Assembly (NCBI GenBank): GCA_050739895.1
Contig: JBOICK010000018.1
Location: forward strand, 1 to 64,000
From: Stenotrophobium sp050739895
GTDB taxonomy: Bacteria > Pseudomonadota > Gammaproteobacteria > Nevskiales > Nevskiaceae
Direction of reading: 5' to 3'
DNA: 64,000 nt
The notes under the pieces: generated by a model
Database searches by the model: none
The model's input: only the letters and a program-made list of their open reading frames with translations
What the model was told of the DNA's origin: nothing
Translations under genes and position numbers: made by a program
Part shown: piece by piece, positions 1 to 9,600 of the stretch
How the letters are laid out: every line of letters begins with the position of its first letter
How positions within the stretch are numbered: the stretch's first letter is position 1

Positions 1-409
1 ACTGGCCGCTGCACGCATGTGCGGTAGCGACGGCGGTCGGCTTGAAATAACCCTGGTTGAGCGTGCTGCTGTTGTTGGCCGCCACCTCGCTGTCGCCCGA
101 GGCTGTCGTGCCGGAGCCGCCGGTGTAGGTGTAGCACTTGTTGGGATCAAAATAGCCGACGTATTCGTTGCTGGTCGAATACGCGAATGTGGTGAGGGAG
201 CCGCCAGTGCTGTTCGCCGTCGGATAGGCGGCGCTGTCCGCGGTCGGGTATTCCACCGACAGGTCGAGCATCAGGTTGCCGGCCACCGGCTGCGAGGTGA
301 ACAGCGGCTGGTTGGCGAGGTCGGTGCTGCCGGCTTGCGCCAGTCCGGCCGCAAGACCGCCAGTTGATAGCAGGATGATTTTTGCGAGCGTGCGGATCTG
401 GGTTTTCAT
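1..409 (-). CDS. pilY1: PilY1-type pilus tip adhesin/assembly protein, N-terminal part (runs off window)
   Basis: Only the first ~136 codons are present; the gene continues beyond base 1. The start at 409 follows a GGAG-type ribosome site and lies 15 bp after the stop of pilX. The product opens with a Sec signal peptide (KTQIRTLAKIILLSTGGLAA, ending near AQA). It continues with a PilY1-like N-terminus: a conserved NLMLDLSVEYP stretch, then a YVGYFDPNKCYTY segment. Known role of the family: a large calcium-binding protein at the pilus tip that primes assembly with the minor pilins and acts in adhesion. It is the last visible gene of the minus-strand minor-pilin operon. The C-terminal propeller cannot be checked here. 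Confidence 0.8.
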   Translation of the reverse strand, partial: MKTQIRTLAKIILLSTGGLAAGLAQAGSTDLANQPLFTSQPVAGNLMLDLSVEYPTADSAAYPTANSTGGSLTTFAYSTSNEYVGYFDPNKCYTYTGGSGTTASGDSEVAANNSSTLNQGYFKPTAVATAHACSGQ

Positions 410-424
410 TGAGATGCTCCTGCT

Positions 425-1045
425 TCAATCCACCAGTGTGGCTTGATAAAACGCCTGCGTGTTGCGCGGGCCGCTGACACGGATAGTGATGCGGTAGACC
501 GGGATGAAGGTGCCGCCAGCTTTCTGGATGCCGGCGGTGCCGCCTTTGTCCGAGGTCTGCTGGCCTTGCACGCAGGTGGCCGCGCTGGGCGCGCCGGTCG
601 CGCTGCACAGGCGGTCGATGACATAGCGGAGGGTGACGCCGTTGTCGGTGAGGTTGCCGGCGGTGAAACTGGTGTTGCTGTCGAAGGTGCTGTCGCTCAC
701 CAGCAGCACATTCGGGATGCCCTGCGAGGGATTGCTGGTAGGCGCGGCCAACATGGTTGACGAGTAATTGGCTTTGGGCTGGTCGGCTTCACGCGCGGTT
801 TCGGTGTTGAGGACGCCGGTGGCTGAGGTGAACGCGGCGCTGGCTTGCGACATTGCAAGCTGCGCCTGGTTGGTGAGATCGCGCCGGAACGCGAGGTTGC
901 CGGCGATCAGCGCGCTGGTGTCGGACGAACGCACCAGCGCCAGCACCGCGATGGTCATCACCAGCAGGGCAATCAGCGTGATCAGCGTGGCGATGCCGCG
1001 CTGTGGCGTGATAAATGGTTTACATTTAATCGATGAATGCCGCAT
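425..1045 (-). CDS. pilX: PilX-type minor pilin / pilus assembly protein
   Basis: About 206 residues. After a short basic leader (MRHSSIKCKPFITPQRG) comes a hydrophobic helix (IATLITLIALLVMTIAVLAL), the PilX N-terminal domain. It lacks the usual Glu+5 of major pilins, as PilX proteins do. Ser/Thr/Ala-rich body, two cysteines (RLCSAT, ATCVQG) that could form a disulfide. The frame stays open upstream to 1243, where an ATG overlaps the pilW stop. I chose 1045 because the extra 66 residues precede the leader peptide and are encoded by a REP-like repeat. Role: part of the minor-pilin priming complex with FimT, PilV, PilW, PilE and PilY1. Confidence 0.8.
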   Translation of the reverse strand: MRHSSIKCKPFITPQRGIATLITLIALLVMTIAVLALVRSSDTSALIAGNLAFRRDLTNQAQLAMSQASAAFTSATGVLNTETAREADQPKANYSSTMLAAPTSNPSQGIPNVLLVSDSTFDSNTSFTAGNLTDNGVTLRYVIDRLCSATGAPSAATCVQGQQTSDKGGTAGIQKAGGTFIPVYRITIRVSGPRNTQAFYQATLVD

Positions 1046-1092
1046 ATGCAGGGGCGAATTGGGTGTAAATGGGGTAGAGCGGGTGGGCGTGA

Positions 1093-1124
1093 GTAGCCCG
1101 GATGAAACGCAGTGCAATCCGGGG
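1093..1124. repeat. REP-like hairpin repeat in the pilW-pilX gap
   Basis: The sequence starts GTAGCCCGGATGAAACGCAG and ends GCAATCCGGGG. The arms CCCGGAT and ATCCGGG pair across a 13-base loop. This closely resembles the dispersed GTAGCCCGGATG...AATCCGGG palindromes common in proteobacterial chromosomes (established knowledge; copy number here not checked). It lies in a ~200 bp gap within the minus-strand pilus operon and makes that gap accidentally open in the pilX frame. Confidence 0.6.
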
Positions 1125-1242
1125 ACATCGTGAATCGACCTTCCCGGATTGTGACCAAAGGAAATCCCTGTGGGACGTTTCACTTCATCAGGGCTACGCG
1201 GGATGCTAATGATGAAATAGGGCGGCATGTTCATGGGAGCCA

Positions 1243-2574
1243 TCAGTCCAGCGAGTTGTGCAGCGCGATGGTGATTTCAAAGGTGCGCCAGCGGTAGTCC
1301 TGGCCATAGTCTGGGGAGACACCGTAGGCGGTGTCGGTCAGGTCGACGGTGTGCTTCAGCGAGGCGCCTGAGGCGTCGGTGAGATCCGCGAACAGCGTGA
1401 GCGCCGCAGGAGAAACGGGCCGGGTCGTGGGTGGAGGGCTCGGATTCGTAACCGGTTTTTCCCGCAACGAAGTGCGCAGCACCAGGCCAATCCGGATGGC
1501 TTTTATGCTGACCAGGTTGGCGGCGGAAGCAGTGCTGCCGTTGAGCAGGGTGGCGGCATCCCAGGGCGCTTTGCTTGGGTCGGCCCAGGCGGTGACGGCA
1601 CCAGTGCCGCCGGGATCGATGCCATACAGCGCATGCATCTCGAACACGCCTTGCGCGATTGCATCGGGCGTGGTGGCGGTGGTTTGCAGCAGGTCGTAGC
1701 CGTACAAAGCGCGGCCAGTGGCGGTGGTACTGCCCGGGCTGGTGTCGGGGCCGACGCCGAACATGCGGAAGCTCGGCGGGTGCTTGTCAGTGGGGTTGCC
1801 AAGGTCAAAGACCAGGCTGTTGGGACTGTAGCTGGAGAGGCTTTCGGTGGCCGCGCTGGCGTCGGTGTAATAGGTGCCGGCGAGGGCGACCGCGGTGCTG
1901 CTGGCGGTAGTTGAGGTGGCGGCGGTGAATGTCGAGGCAACCTGTTCGACCTGGCACTGCCCCGCCGTGCCGCCGCTCGGCGCATCAGCCACCAGCAGCA
2001 GGTCGTTGGGGAATATGCCAATGCTGTTGACCAGGTTGAGGTTGGCGCCACTGGGTGTGCTGGTGAACGGCACGCCGGCCTGAGCGAAGCCGGCGGTGGA
2101 AGACATCACGATCAGCACATCCGAGGTGTTGGCGGGGGTCGTCGACGAAGTCAGGTTTGAGCCGTTGGCGACGATGATGACCGGCGCGAGGCGCGGCGAG
2201 CCGGTGATGCTGAAGACGTTGTCGAAGGGTTTGGGCAGCGCCGTGGCAGGCAGCAGGGTGGTGCCGCCGCTGACGGCGTTGAGTTGGCAGCCGTAGCTGA
2301 TCTGCCAGTCGGCAGGCGCGCCGGTTCCGGCAGGTGCGATGCTTTTTGCCGAGTAGCCGGACCCGGCCGCGCGGATCAGGTTGCCGAGGCGGTAGAGTGC
2401 GTAGTTGCCGTTTTCATCGATGTCGTTGATCGAGGTGGTGGTGCGCTTGTTGCCCTCGTTGGCGGAAAGAATGCCGAAGATCGCCAGTGCCAGTACGAAG
2501 AAAATTACCGTCGCGACCATCAGTTCGATGGTGGTGAAGCCCCGCTCCGGATTTTTGCGGTGCCGCCCGGTCAT
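1243..2574 (-). CDS. pilW: PilW-type minor pilin / assembly protein
   Basis: 443 residues. Class III signal peptide RNPERG|FTTIELMV with the prepilin peptidase site after Gly and Glu at +5, then a hydrophobic helix. A downstream segment (NYALYRLGNLIRAAGSGY) is typical of PilW, which usually has an N-R-G-like helix extension. Longer than the second PilW in this window (258 aa). The start overlaps the end of pilV by 4 bp, so the genes are translationally coupled. Inner-membrane inserted pilin-like subunit of the priming complex. Confidence 0.85.
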   Translation of the reverse strand: MTGRHRKNPERGFTTIELMVATVIFFVLALAIFGILSANEGNKRTTTSINDIDENGNYALYRLGNLIRAAGSGYSAKSIAPAGTGAPADWQISYGCQLNAVSGGTTLLPATALPKPFDNVFSITGSPRLAPVIIVANGSNLTSSTTPANTSDVLIVMSSTAGFAQAGVPFTSTPSGANLNLVNSIGIFPNDLLLVADAPSGGTAGQCQVEQVASTFTAATSTTASSTAVALAGTYYTDASAATESLSSYSPNSLVFDLGNPTDKHPPSFRMFGVGPDTSPGSTTATGRALYGYDLLQTTATTPDAIAQGVFEMHALYGIDPGGTGAVTAWADPSKAPWDAATLLNGSTASAANLVSIKAIRIGLVLRTSLREKPVTNPSPPPTTRPVSPAALTLFADLTDASGASLKHTVDLTDTAYGVSPDYGQDYRWRTFEITIALHNSLD

Positions 2575-3020
2575 GGGTAAGTGACCTGGGTGATGTACTG
2601 GTTGGACTGCGAACCTGCCGCGGTGCGCGACGGCGGCGTCCAGCCGATGGTGATGGTCACGGTGGTTGGCGTTGCCGTTGCTGTCGGCAGGACGCCGATA
2701 ACCGGTGCGGTCGCACTGGTTGCAACTGCAGGGTTGGTGGTGACGGTGGCGGTGCCCGCGGGCAGCTGGTTTTGCACCTTGGCCAGCCAGGTGTTCTGCG
2801 CATCAGTGGCGAGAGTGCCGGGTACGTTACCGCCGTAAATCTGGATGTCGGCAACCAGTTCATCGGCCAGTGTCGAGGCGATGACGCGCTGCTCCGACAC
2901 CACCGAAGTCTGGGTCATCGCCGCCTGCATGCCGATCATGCCAAGCACGCCGACCGAGAACAGCACCAGCGCGACCATCAGGTCGATCAATGTCAGCCCG
3001 GACTGGTTGCGGCAGATCAT
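2571..3020 (-). CDS. pilV: PilV-type minor pilin
   Basis: 149 residues. N-terminus MICRNQSG|LTLIDLMVALVLFSVG: short leader, cleavage Gly, hydrophobic helix. The +5 residue is Asp rather than Glu (LTLID), a conservative but unusual change. The frame is open much further upstream, but that extension is the antisense/overlap shadow of fimT; the pilin leader and the ATGA overlap with the fimT stop fix the start at 3020. C-terminus resembles PilV (ITIGWTPP...QYITQVTYP). Confidence 0.8.
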   Translation of the reverse strand: MICRNQSGLTLIDLMVALVLFSVGVLGMIGMQAAMTQTSVVSEQRVIASTLADELVADIQIYGGNVPGTLATDAQNTWLAKVQNQLPAGTATVTTNPAVATSATAPVIGVLPTATATPTTVTITIGWTPPSRTAAGSQSNQYITQVTYP

Positions 3021-3592
3021 TTGCAGCCATCCGGTGAGTTGGCGATGGACTTGTTGGGATCGCACAGGCGCACTTCGCTGCCGGCGGAGACCATGACGTT
3101 CAACGGGCGGTCGCTGTTGGTGGTGGAAACGGCGTAGGTGACCGGGAACGTGATTCCAGCTGTCGATTGAACACGGCCGAGCGCGGTGAAGGCCAGCGTG
3201 GCGAAAGCCGTGCCACTGCTGTCTGTACTTGAGATCGCGACATTCGGCGCGAGATTGCCAAGCTGGCCGCCTTCGACGAATGTGGCGCTGTCGCCCGCCA
3301 GCAGTGCCTGGGCGACGATCATCCAGTTGGTGCCGTTGGCTACCGCGGTGGCGGTGAGCGTTGCATCGGGCGAGCCGTTGGTCAGGGAGAACTGCACCGA
3401 GCGGTTGAGCCGCACCGCTTCGGCCTTGCTCAGGTTGAGCCCGTTCTGCAGGGTTTCGGCGACACTGCGCACCCGTGAGTTGGCGACCCATTTGCCGAAG
3501 GCCGGTATCGCCATGACCACCAGGATCGCGAAGATGCTCATCGCGATGATCAGTTCCAGCAGCGAGAACCCCCTTTCGTTTTGCATGTGCAT
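3017..3592 (-). CDS. fimT: FimT/GspH-type minor pseudopilin
   Basis: About 191 residues, start at 3592 (MHMQNERG) or the second Met at 3586. Class III leader ERG|FSLLELIIAMSIFAILVVMA with Glu+5. It is followed by the FimT/GspH hallmark (KAEAVRLNRSVQFSL) and a C-terminal body with two cysteines. FimT in competent bacteria can bind DNA, and comEC in this window shows that DNA-uptake machinery is present, so a competence role is possible (inference). 5 bp after pilE and overlapping pilV. Confidence 0.8.
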   Translation of the reverse strand: MHMQNERGFSLLELIIAMSIFAILVVMAIPAFGKWVANSRVRSVAETLQNGLNLSKAEAVRLNRSVQFSLTNGSPDATLTATAVANGTNWMIVAQALLAGDSATFVEGGQLGNLAPNVAISSTDSSGTAFATLAFTALGRVQSTAGITFPVTYAVSTTNSDRPLNVMVSAGSEVRLCDPNKSIANSPDGCK

Positions 3593-3597
3593 CCTGA

Positions 3598-4059
3598 TCA
3601 GCAATTCATGCCCCGTTTGGTGATCCAGCAGGCCGCGGGTGTTGTGCCCCAGCCGGTGGGAAGGCTGGTGGTGGTCTGGGAGTTGTTCTGGTCGATGGCG
3701 TAGGTAAAGCCAGCGACATTGGATCCGGTCTTGCCGACCGCCGTGATGGTATAGGCGTTGGCACTGGGTGCGGTGGTGCAGGAAACGGTGAATAGGCCAT
3801 ACGTCGCGGCGGTTGAACAGGGTGGTGTGTAGCTGGTGGCCGCCGTTGCGCCAGCAACGGCCAGATAGGTGCGGTTGTCCTGGTAGTACTGCTCCATCTG
3901 CGTCCGCATGGCGCTGAGTCCGTTGATGCCGCTGACCAGTTGTCCGCGTATTACGTAATCGGTGTACGCGGGGATGGCGATAGCGGTGAGGATGCCGACG
4001 ATCGCAATGGCGATCACCAACTCGATCAGGGTGAATCCATGCTGCTTCAGGTGAGCCAT
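3598..4059 (-). CDS. pilE: PilE-type minor pilin (type IV pilin)
   Basis: 153 residues from the Met at 4059 (MAHLKQHG|FTLIELVIAIAIVGILTA). Canonical class III leader with Glu+5 and the AIPAYTDYVIRGQ segment of PilE/ComP-type pilins. Four cysteines, a pair near the C-terminus (AACWITKRGMNC) giving the pilin D-region loop. The frame is open up to 4110, but the pilin leader decides the start. First gene of the minus-strand cluster, divergent from fimT at 4224. Confidence 0.82.
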   Translation of the reverse strand: MAHLKQHGFTLIELVIAIAIVGILTAIAIPAYTDYVIRGQLVSGINGLSAMRTQMEQYYQDNRTYLAVAGATAATSYTPPCSTAATYGLFTVSCTTAPSANAYTITAVGKTGSNVAGFTYAIDQNNSQTTTSLPTGWGTTPAACWITKRGMNC

Positions 4060-4101
4060 ATTCCCTCGCGCATTCAGCCTTGCATAGGTAGTCCAACTTA
4101 T

Positions 4102-4117
4102 CGGCCTCACCTTTGCA
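4102..4117 (+). promoter_or_regulatory. Possible sigma-54 (-24/-12) promoter upstream of the plus-strand pilin cluster
   Basis: CGGCCTCACCTTTGCA keeps GG and GC exactly ten bases apart and has the TTGCA half of the RpoN consensus. A start would fall near 4128, leaving a ~95-base leader before fimT at 4224. Pilin genes are RpoN/PilR-controlled in Pseudomonas (established for pilA), which makes this plausible. It is a single-site match by eye; the -24 half is only partly consensus. Confidence 0.3.
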
Positions 4118-4185
4118 GAACTTATTCATGACGTGTAGATAAAACATACCGTTGGTCAGCACGATCATTCCGCTCGTCGGACTTG

Positions 4186-4203
4186 TTGTTAAGTTTTGTT
4201 AAG
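4186..4203 (+). promoter_or_regulatory. Direct repeat TTGTTAAG x2, one helical turn apart
   Basis: Two TTGTTAAG copies start at 4186 and 4196, 10 bp apart, just before fimT. The spacing would place both on the same DNA face, as for a dimeric regulator. The regulator is unknown and chance cannot be excluded. Confidence 0.25.
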
Positions 4204-4223
4204 ACTTATGTGACAAAGGCTCC

Positions 4224-4784
4224 ATGCAAAGTCATGGCGCCGGGTTTACCTTGCTGGAACTGCTGGTCACGATCATGGTCGTGGCGATCGGCGCCGCTGT
4301 CGCCGTCCCCAGCTTTACCCATGTTTTGGGAAACAGCCGGCTGGCGGCCTACACCAATGAATTGAGTACGGCGCTGGCGCTGGCGCGCAGCGAGGCGGTG
4401 AAACGCAATCTGCCGGTCGGCCTGTGCCGCAGCGCCAATGCCACCGCGAGTGTCCCGAGCTGTGTCAGCGGTACGGGCACTGGCGGCTGGGAGATAGGCT
4501 GGATCGTGTTCGCCGATGTCGATCACGACGGCAAATACGACAACGACAAAGGCGACATCGTCCTGCACCGGCGCGGCGCGCTGAGCGGCGGGGTGACAGT
4601 CACCGGGGCGAACAACGTCACCAACCGGCTGGTTTTCACAGCGCGCGGCATCTTGCCGGCCGGCATGGTGTCTTTCACATTCAAGGATGGTCGCACAGGG
4701 GGTGTGCGGATGATCTGCCTGCCGGTCACCGGCCGTGTGCGCGTTGCGATTCCCAAGAACAGCGAGACACCGTCGTGCGCATGA
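4224..4784 (+). CDS. fimT: FimT/GspH-type minor pseudopilin (second cluster)
   Basis: 186 residues, start after AAAGG. Leader MQSHGAG|FTLLELLVTIMVVAIGAA with Glu+5. Characteristic FimT/GspH segment LALARSEAVKRNLPVGLCRS, then GWIVFADVDHDGKYD, a GspH-domain motif. Four or more cysteines. First gene of the plus-strand pilus cluster; its stop overlaps the pilV start (ATGA). Only modestly similar to the minus-strand FimT, so this is a diverged second set rather than a recent duplication. Confidence 0.82.
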   Translation: MQSHGAGFTLLELLVTIMVVAIGAAVAVPSFTHVLGNSRLAAYTNELSTALALARSEAVKRNLPVGLCRSANATASVPSCVSGTGTGGWEIGWIVFADVDHDGKYDNDKGDIVLHRRGALSGGVTVTGANNVTNRLVFTARGILPAGMVSFTFKDGRTGGVRMICLPVTGRVRVAIPKNSETPSCA

Positions 4785-5353
4785 CCCGCCTCCGGTATCG
4801 CATGCTGGGCTTCACCATGATTGAGGTGCTGATCGCCCTGATTGTGCTGACGCTGGGCTTGCTCGGCGTCGCCGGTTTGCAGATCTATGGCGTGCGCAAC
4901 ACCAATAACTCCTATTACCGCAGTCAGGCCGCAATCGTCATGAACGATATGGCCGAGCGCATCTACGCCAATGTGCCAGCCGTGCAACAGGGCCAGTACG
5001 GCGGTTTCGACTCCCGCAATGTGGACTGCGCCAGGCCACCGGACAGCCTCTGTGTACGCGAGACTGCGGGTTCGGGCGCGGTGGCATGCACGTCGAAACA
5101 GATGGCGGCTTATGACACGTTTGCCGCGACCTGCGGTTTGCCGCAGGACAGTGGCAGTCGTGGCGGCGGTGTGGCCGACCTGCTGCCCGGTGGGCGTGTC
5201 CAGACCGACTGTCTCGATGCGGCGGGAGCCGTGCTTGCTTCCTGTGAGCGCGGCGCGCGCGTGCGCGTCCTGGTTTCGTGGAGCGAGCGCCAGGCCAAGG
5301 GCGAGGGCGGCGCGCTGATTGGACAATCCATGCAGATGCTGGTGCAGCCATGA
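4781..5353 (+). CDS. pilV: PilV-type minor pilin (second cluster)
   Basis: 190 residues. MTRLRYRMLG|FTMIEVLIALIVLTLGLLG: class III leader with Glu+5, then GVAGLQIYGVRNTNNSYYRS and MNDMAERIYAN, the typical PilV pattern after the helix. Several cysteines in the globular part. Overlaps fimT upstream and pilW downstream by ATGA junctions, so the five genes fimT-pilV-pilW-pilX-pilY1 form one transcript. The frame is open upstream to 4424, antisense to nothing but overlapping fimT; the leader fixes the start. Confidence 0.83.
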   Translation: MTRLRYRMLGFTMIEVLIALIVLTLGLLGVAGLQIYGVRNTNNSYYRSQAAIVMNDMAERIYANVPAVQQGQYGGFDSRNVDCARPPDSLCVRETAGSGAVACTSKQMAAYDTFAATCGLPQDSGSRGGGVADLLPGGRVQTDCLDAAGAVLASCERGARVRVLVSWSERQAKGEGGALIGQSMQMLVQP

Positions 5354-6126
5354 ACGGACCGCGCCGCCGGATTCGTCAGGCCGGATTGACGCTGATTGAA
5401 ACCATGATCGCCATGGTCATCGGGTTGCTGATCGTTGCCGGTATCGGCGAGGTTTTCATGGCCGGTCGTGCGTCCTACAACGTCCAGCAACGGCTGGGCG
5501 ATCTGCAGGACAACGGCCGCTTCGCGCTGATGTTCCTGGAGCGGGATATCCGCCATGCGGCTTATCCGAAAACCAATGAGACGATGGATGTTTTCAGCAC
5601 GGCGTCGGCCAAGCCCTTGACCATGGACGGCGGCGGCAACAAGTCCGATCGGATCTCGGTGAGCTATGAAAAAACGCCGACTCTCTCCAACGATTGTCTG
5701 GGCCAGAGCGTCGTCGGGGACCTGATCGTCAATACTTATTTTGTAGATGTCAGCAAGACGCGCGCCGACGGGCAGTTGTATGGCCGGCTGATGTGCCGTG
5801 GCAACGGCAACGCACAATCGCAGCCGCTGGTGGATGGCATCGAAAACCTGCAGGTCCTGTACGGCGAGGACACCGATAGCGAGGGCGCGGCTGGCCATGG
5901 ATATCCCAACCGCTATGTCCGTGCCGACGAAGTCGCCGACTGGAGCAGGGTCGTCGCCGTGCGCGTCGCTGTGCTGGCCAGCAGCATCGACACGGTGATC
6001 GGCGACGACCCCGCTGACCGCCGCAGGTTCCGCCTGCTCGATGCCCCGGCGATGGATGCGCTGCCGTCGCGGGTGCGCGCGCAGGTTTTCACCACCACCG
6101 TCATGATCAGGAACCGCACGCCATGA
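5350..6126 (+). CDS. pilW: PilW-type minor pilin (second cluster)
   Basis: 258 residues. Leader RRRIRQAG|LTLIETMIAMVIGLLIVAGI with Glu+5, followed by the PilW signature LQDNGRFALMFLERDIRHAAY. C-terminal VVAVRVAVLASS...DRRRFRL region also typical of PilW. Shorter than the minus-strand PilW, which has a large insertion. Four-base overlaps on both sides. Confidence 0.85.
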   Translation: MNGPRRRIRQAGLTLIETMIAMVIGLLIVAGIGEVFMAGRASYNVQQRLGDLQDNGRFALMFLERDIRHAAYPKTNETMDVFSTASAKPLTMDGGGNKSDRISVSYEKTPTLSNDCLGQSVVGDLIVNTYFVDVSKTRADGQLYGRLMCRGNGNAQSQPLVDGIENLQVLYGEDTDSEGAAGHGYPNRYVRADEVADWSRVVAVRVAVLASSIDTVIGDDPADRRRFRLLDAPAMDALPSRVRAQVFTTTVMIRNRTP

Positions 6127-6635
6127 AGACCGCAAATGCCGCCATTCGAGTCCAGCGCGGCGCGGCCTTGATGGTCGGACTCATGCTGTTGCTGGTGCTG
6201 ACGCTGCTGGGCGTGGCCGCGATGCGCGGCACCACCGGCGGTGAGCGCATGTCGGCGAATCATCAGCAGAATATCCAGACTTTTCAGGCGACCGAAGCCG
6301 CGATCCACTTCGTTATGTCGGAACTGCGTGGCGAGCTTGCGCCGCCTGACGGGGTCACCGAGAGCATTCTGATTACCGCGATCAATAACGGCGTCGAACC
6401 GGCGACGGACAAGCTGGCGACGACTGAGCGTGCCGCGGCCGCCGGAAAAGGCCTGACCTCCAAGGCGCAGACGGCATTCACCGGAACCGCCAATCTTGCG
6501 GGTTTCCGCATGGGCGTGGAGAGCGGCGCTTATGTGGCTTACCAGTTCACGATCGATGCCAACGGCAGGCAGGCTGGATCCCATGCCACGTCGCATCAGC
6601 AGCAGGGCATATCGCGGGTCGGACCCAGACCTTGA
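6123..6635 (+). CDS. pilX: PilX-type pilus assembly protein (second cluster)
   Basis: 170 residues. Basic N-terminus, then RGAALMVGLMLLLVLTLLGV, the PilX N-terminal helix, and the family motif MRGTTGGERMSANHQQNIQT. C-terminal pilin-like body ends in a short tail. Translationally coupled to pilW and followed 49 bp later by pilY1. Confidence 0.83.
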   Translation: MKTANAAIRVQRGAALMVGLMLLLVLTLLGVAAMRGTTGGERMSANHQQNIQTFQATEAAIHFVMSELRGELAPPDGVTESILITAINNGVEPATDKLATTERAAAAGKGLTSKAQTAFTGTANLAGFRMGVESGAYVAYQFTIDANGRQAGSHATSHQQQGISRVGPRP

Positions 6636-6684
6636 GGGCTCAGGAATCGTCAGGACGATCGGCCAGGACGCGGCAGGAGGACAC

Positions 6685-9600
6685 ATGGCAACAGAAAAAA
6701 TGCGTCGCAGGTTCGTAACGCTTTGCGTGGGAGCTTTGCTGGTGCTGGCTGGCGGACTGTCGGTGCCCGACGCGGTGCGCGCGGATGATATCGAGGCATT
6801 TTTTCCGCCGCAGCAGGTTGACCCCAATCTCAAGCCGGTGCATCCGAACATCATGTTCATCATCGATACCTCGGGGTCGATGACGGAGAAAGACGGCGAT
6901 GCCCAGACCCGATTGCAACGAGTGCAGACAGCTTTTTCGTCAATCATCAGCGGCATGAACCAGAACGTGAACGTCGGTTTGATGCGCTATAGCTCCTTGC
7001 TCGGCGGGCCGATTACATTCCCGGTAGCACCGATCGATGCCTACGTGGATGAAATCGACGTCAACGGTGCCGGCGACAGAACCATGCAGGTGCGCATACT
7101 CGATGGTGTGTCCGAAGCGCAGGAACTCGGAACGGGCGGCGTGACCCTGGCGCCGGGCACGCTGACTATCAATGGGTCGACCATAACCACGGTCGGCAGG
7201 CATGCAGGAATACGTTTCGACAATGTGCAGATTCCCCAGGGCGTCAAGCTGACCAGCGCCAGTATCCTGTTTCATTCCGATACCGGCGGCGGCACTGCAC
7301 CCACAATCAACCTGTATGTTGAGAATGCGACGAATTCACTGCCGTATACCACCGCGAGCGGCAATGTTTCCAGCCGCAGCTACGGCAGCGCAATCGCGCT
7401 GACCGACATTTCCACGACCAAGGGGGCTGATTTCTCCAGCGGCGACCTGAGCAGTCAGCTCAACGCCATCATCGGCAGTCCGGACTGGTGCGGCGGCAAC
7501 GCGCTCGGATTCCGGGTGACGGCGAGCGGCGGCGACAGCAGTACCGGCAACTACAGGGCGATCATCGGCAGCAGCCAGAATTCAGGCACCAGCGACAGGC
7601 AGGACGGCGCATTGTCTGCCGTGCTGAGCCTGTCGTTCAGCCCTGCCGATCCCAAGCTGGTGAGTGGCTGCAACAAGGCCAGGTTTGGAAACCAGATTGC
7701 TACGAACAACGATGATTCTGCCGAGACTGCGGATACCGCAAAATCGAATCAGCCGGCCTGCAAGGTTCTATATCTGAACGTTACACCCAGTTCGCCTGTC
7801 AGCGGTTGCGGCACCAAGAACAAGGCAACCAAGGTGGGCTTGCGTTTTGCCAACCTGAATATCCCCAAAGGGGCGACGATCCTCAGTGCGGAGATAGATT
7901 TCACATCCTACGCGACGGATACCAGTACACCCACTTTGCTTATACAGGTTGAAAATGCCGCGAATCCTGCCAGCTATTCCGCTACCGGTGCCAATACCAT
8001 CGGCAACCGCATGGCGACATCCGGCACGGCTTCTGCCAGTGTGAACTGGCCCACCACGGCTTGGTCCAGCAGTTCTTCGATCTATACCACGCCGGATCTG
8101 AAAGCCCTGGTCCAGGCGGTGGTGAACCGCAGCGACTGGAGTAATACCAGCAATGCCTTGAGTTTCTTCATCACGCCTGCCGGCGGCAGCGGTCAGCACG
8201 CAGCATATTCCCATGACGGCGGCGCATCCTCGGCACCGAGACTGCGCATCCAGATCGAGGGACCCGCAGGCAGGCTGACCGTGCGCCAGTACCTGCAGGA
8301 ACTGGCCAATGGATTTATCGCACAAGGCGGTACGCCGACGATGGGCGTGCTGTATGAGGCCGCGCGTTATTTCCGCGGCGAGGAGGCGTTTTACGGCCGC
8401 ACGCGCAGCTTCGGTTATGCCTATAAGGCGGGGACCAAGGTGAATTATCCGGGCAGCACTGGCTCGGCGATCCAGATCGATGGGTCTACGGATTACGCGA
8501 AAACATCCCGCCTCAGTCACCGGGCCGCGTTTGATTACAGCAAGGGAGTTCCTGTGCTTAGCAATCCCGCATCCTGCGACGATTCCACGCCGGGAGTTGC
8601 GGCCTGTGACGGGCAGGCCTGGACCGGAACCACGGTCTACAAAAGCCCGATTGCCGACGGCTGTCAGTCCAACAATCTCATCCTGCTCTCGGACGGATTG
8701 CCCAACGTCACCACCTCATCGAGCCCAACGACTTCCACCAACACGGCGGTGTCTTCATCGGCGGCGCTGATCAAGGCGTTGCCGGGATTCAGCGGAAGTT
8801 GCGAGGTTCCGAAGGACGCCTCCGGGGTAACCCAGACCGAGTGGCAGTGCGGCAACGAATTGACCAGCTATCTGTTCAACAAGGATCAAAGCAGTGTTTT
8901 CACCGGCGCCCAGAATATCCGGACTTACACCATCGCCTTCGGCCCGTCCGTCGCCGCCGGCGGGTCTGATGCTGCGGGTGCGGAATTCCTGAAGAATCTG
9001 GCCAGCAATGGCGGCGGCAAGTCTTTTACCGCGAATTCGGTGCAGGAAGTGGTGAGCGCGTTCAGCAGCATCGTCGGCAGCATTCTGGATATCAATACCA
9101 CCTTTGTCGCGCCAGCGGTGACGGTGAACAATTTCAACCAGCTGACGCATCGCAACGAACTGTATTTCGCAGTGTTCCAGCCCTCGACGGAGGCAGTCTG
9201 GCCGGGCAACCTCAAGCGCTATCGCCTGTTCCAGACCTCATCCGATGATGGGCCGCAGGTTTACGACGCATCGACGCCGCCGATGCGGGCGGTGGATCCG
9301 GCCACCGGCTTCTTCCGCGAAGGTTCTCGCAGTTTCTGGAGCGCATCGGCAGATGGCGACAGCGTGCAGAATGGCGGTGCGGCGAGTGTGCTTACCACGA
9401 CGCGCAAGATCTACACTTATGCAGGCAGCGATGCGCCGGCGAATGTGGAACTGACTGCCGCTGCGCAGGCGCTCAACGAAAGCAACAATGCTATTACCGC
9501 TGCGATGCTCGGCATGCCTTCCGGTGCGACTTCTGCCGATCGCACCAGGCTCCTGCAGTGGGCGCGCGGCATTGATGTGCTCAATCCAAACAATCCGACC

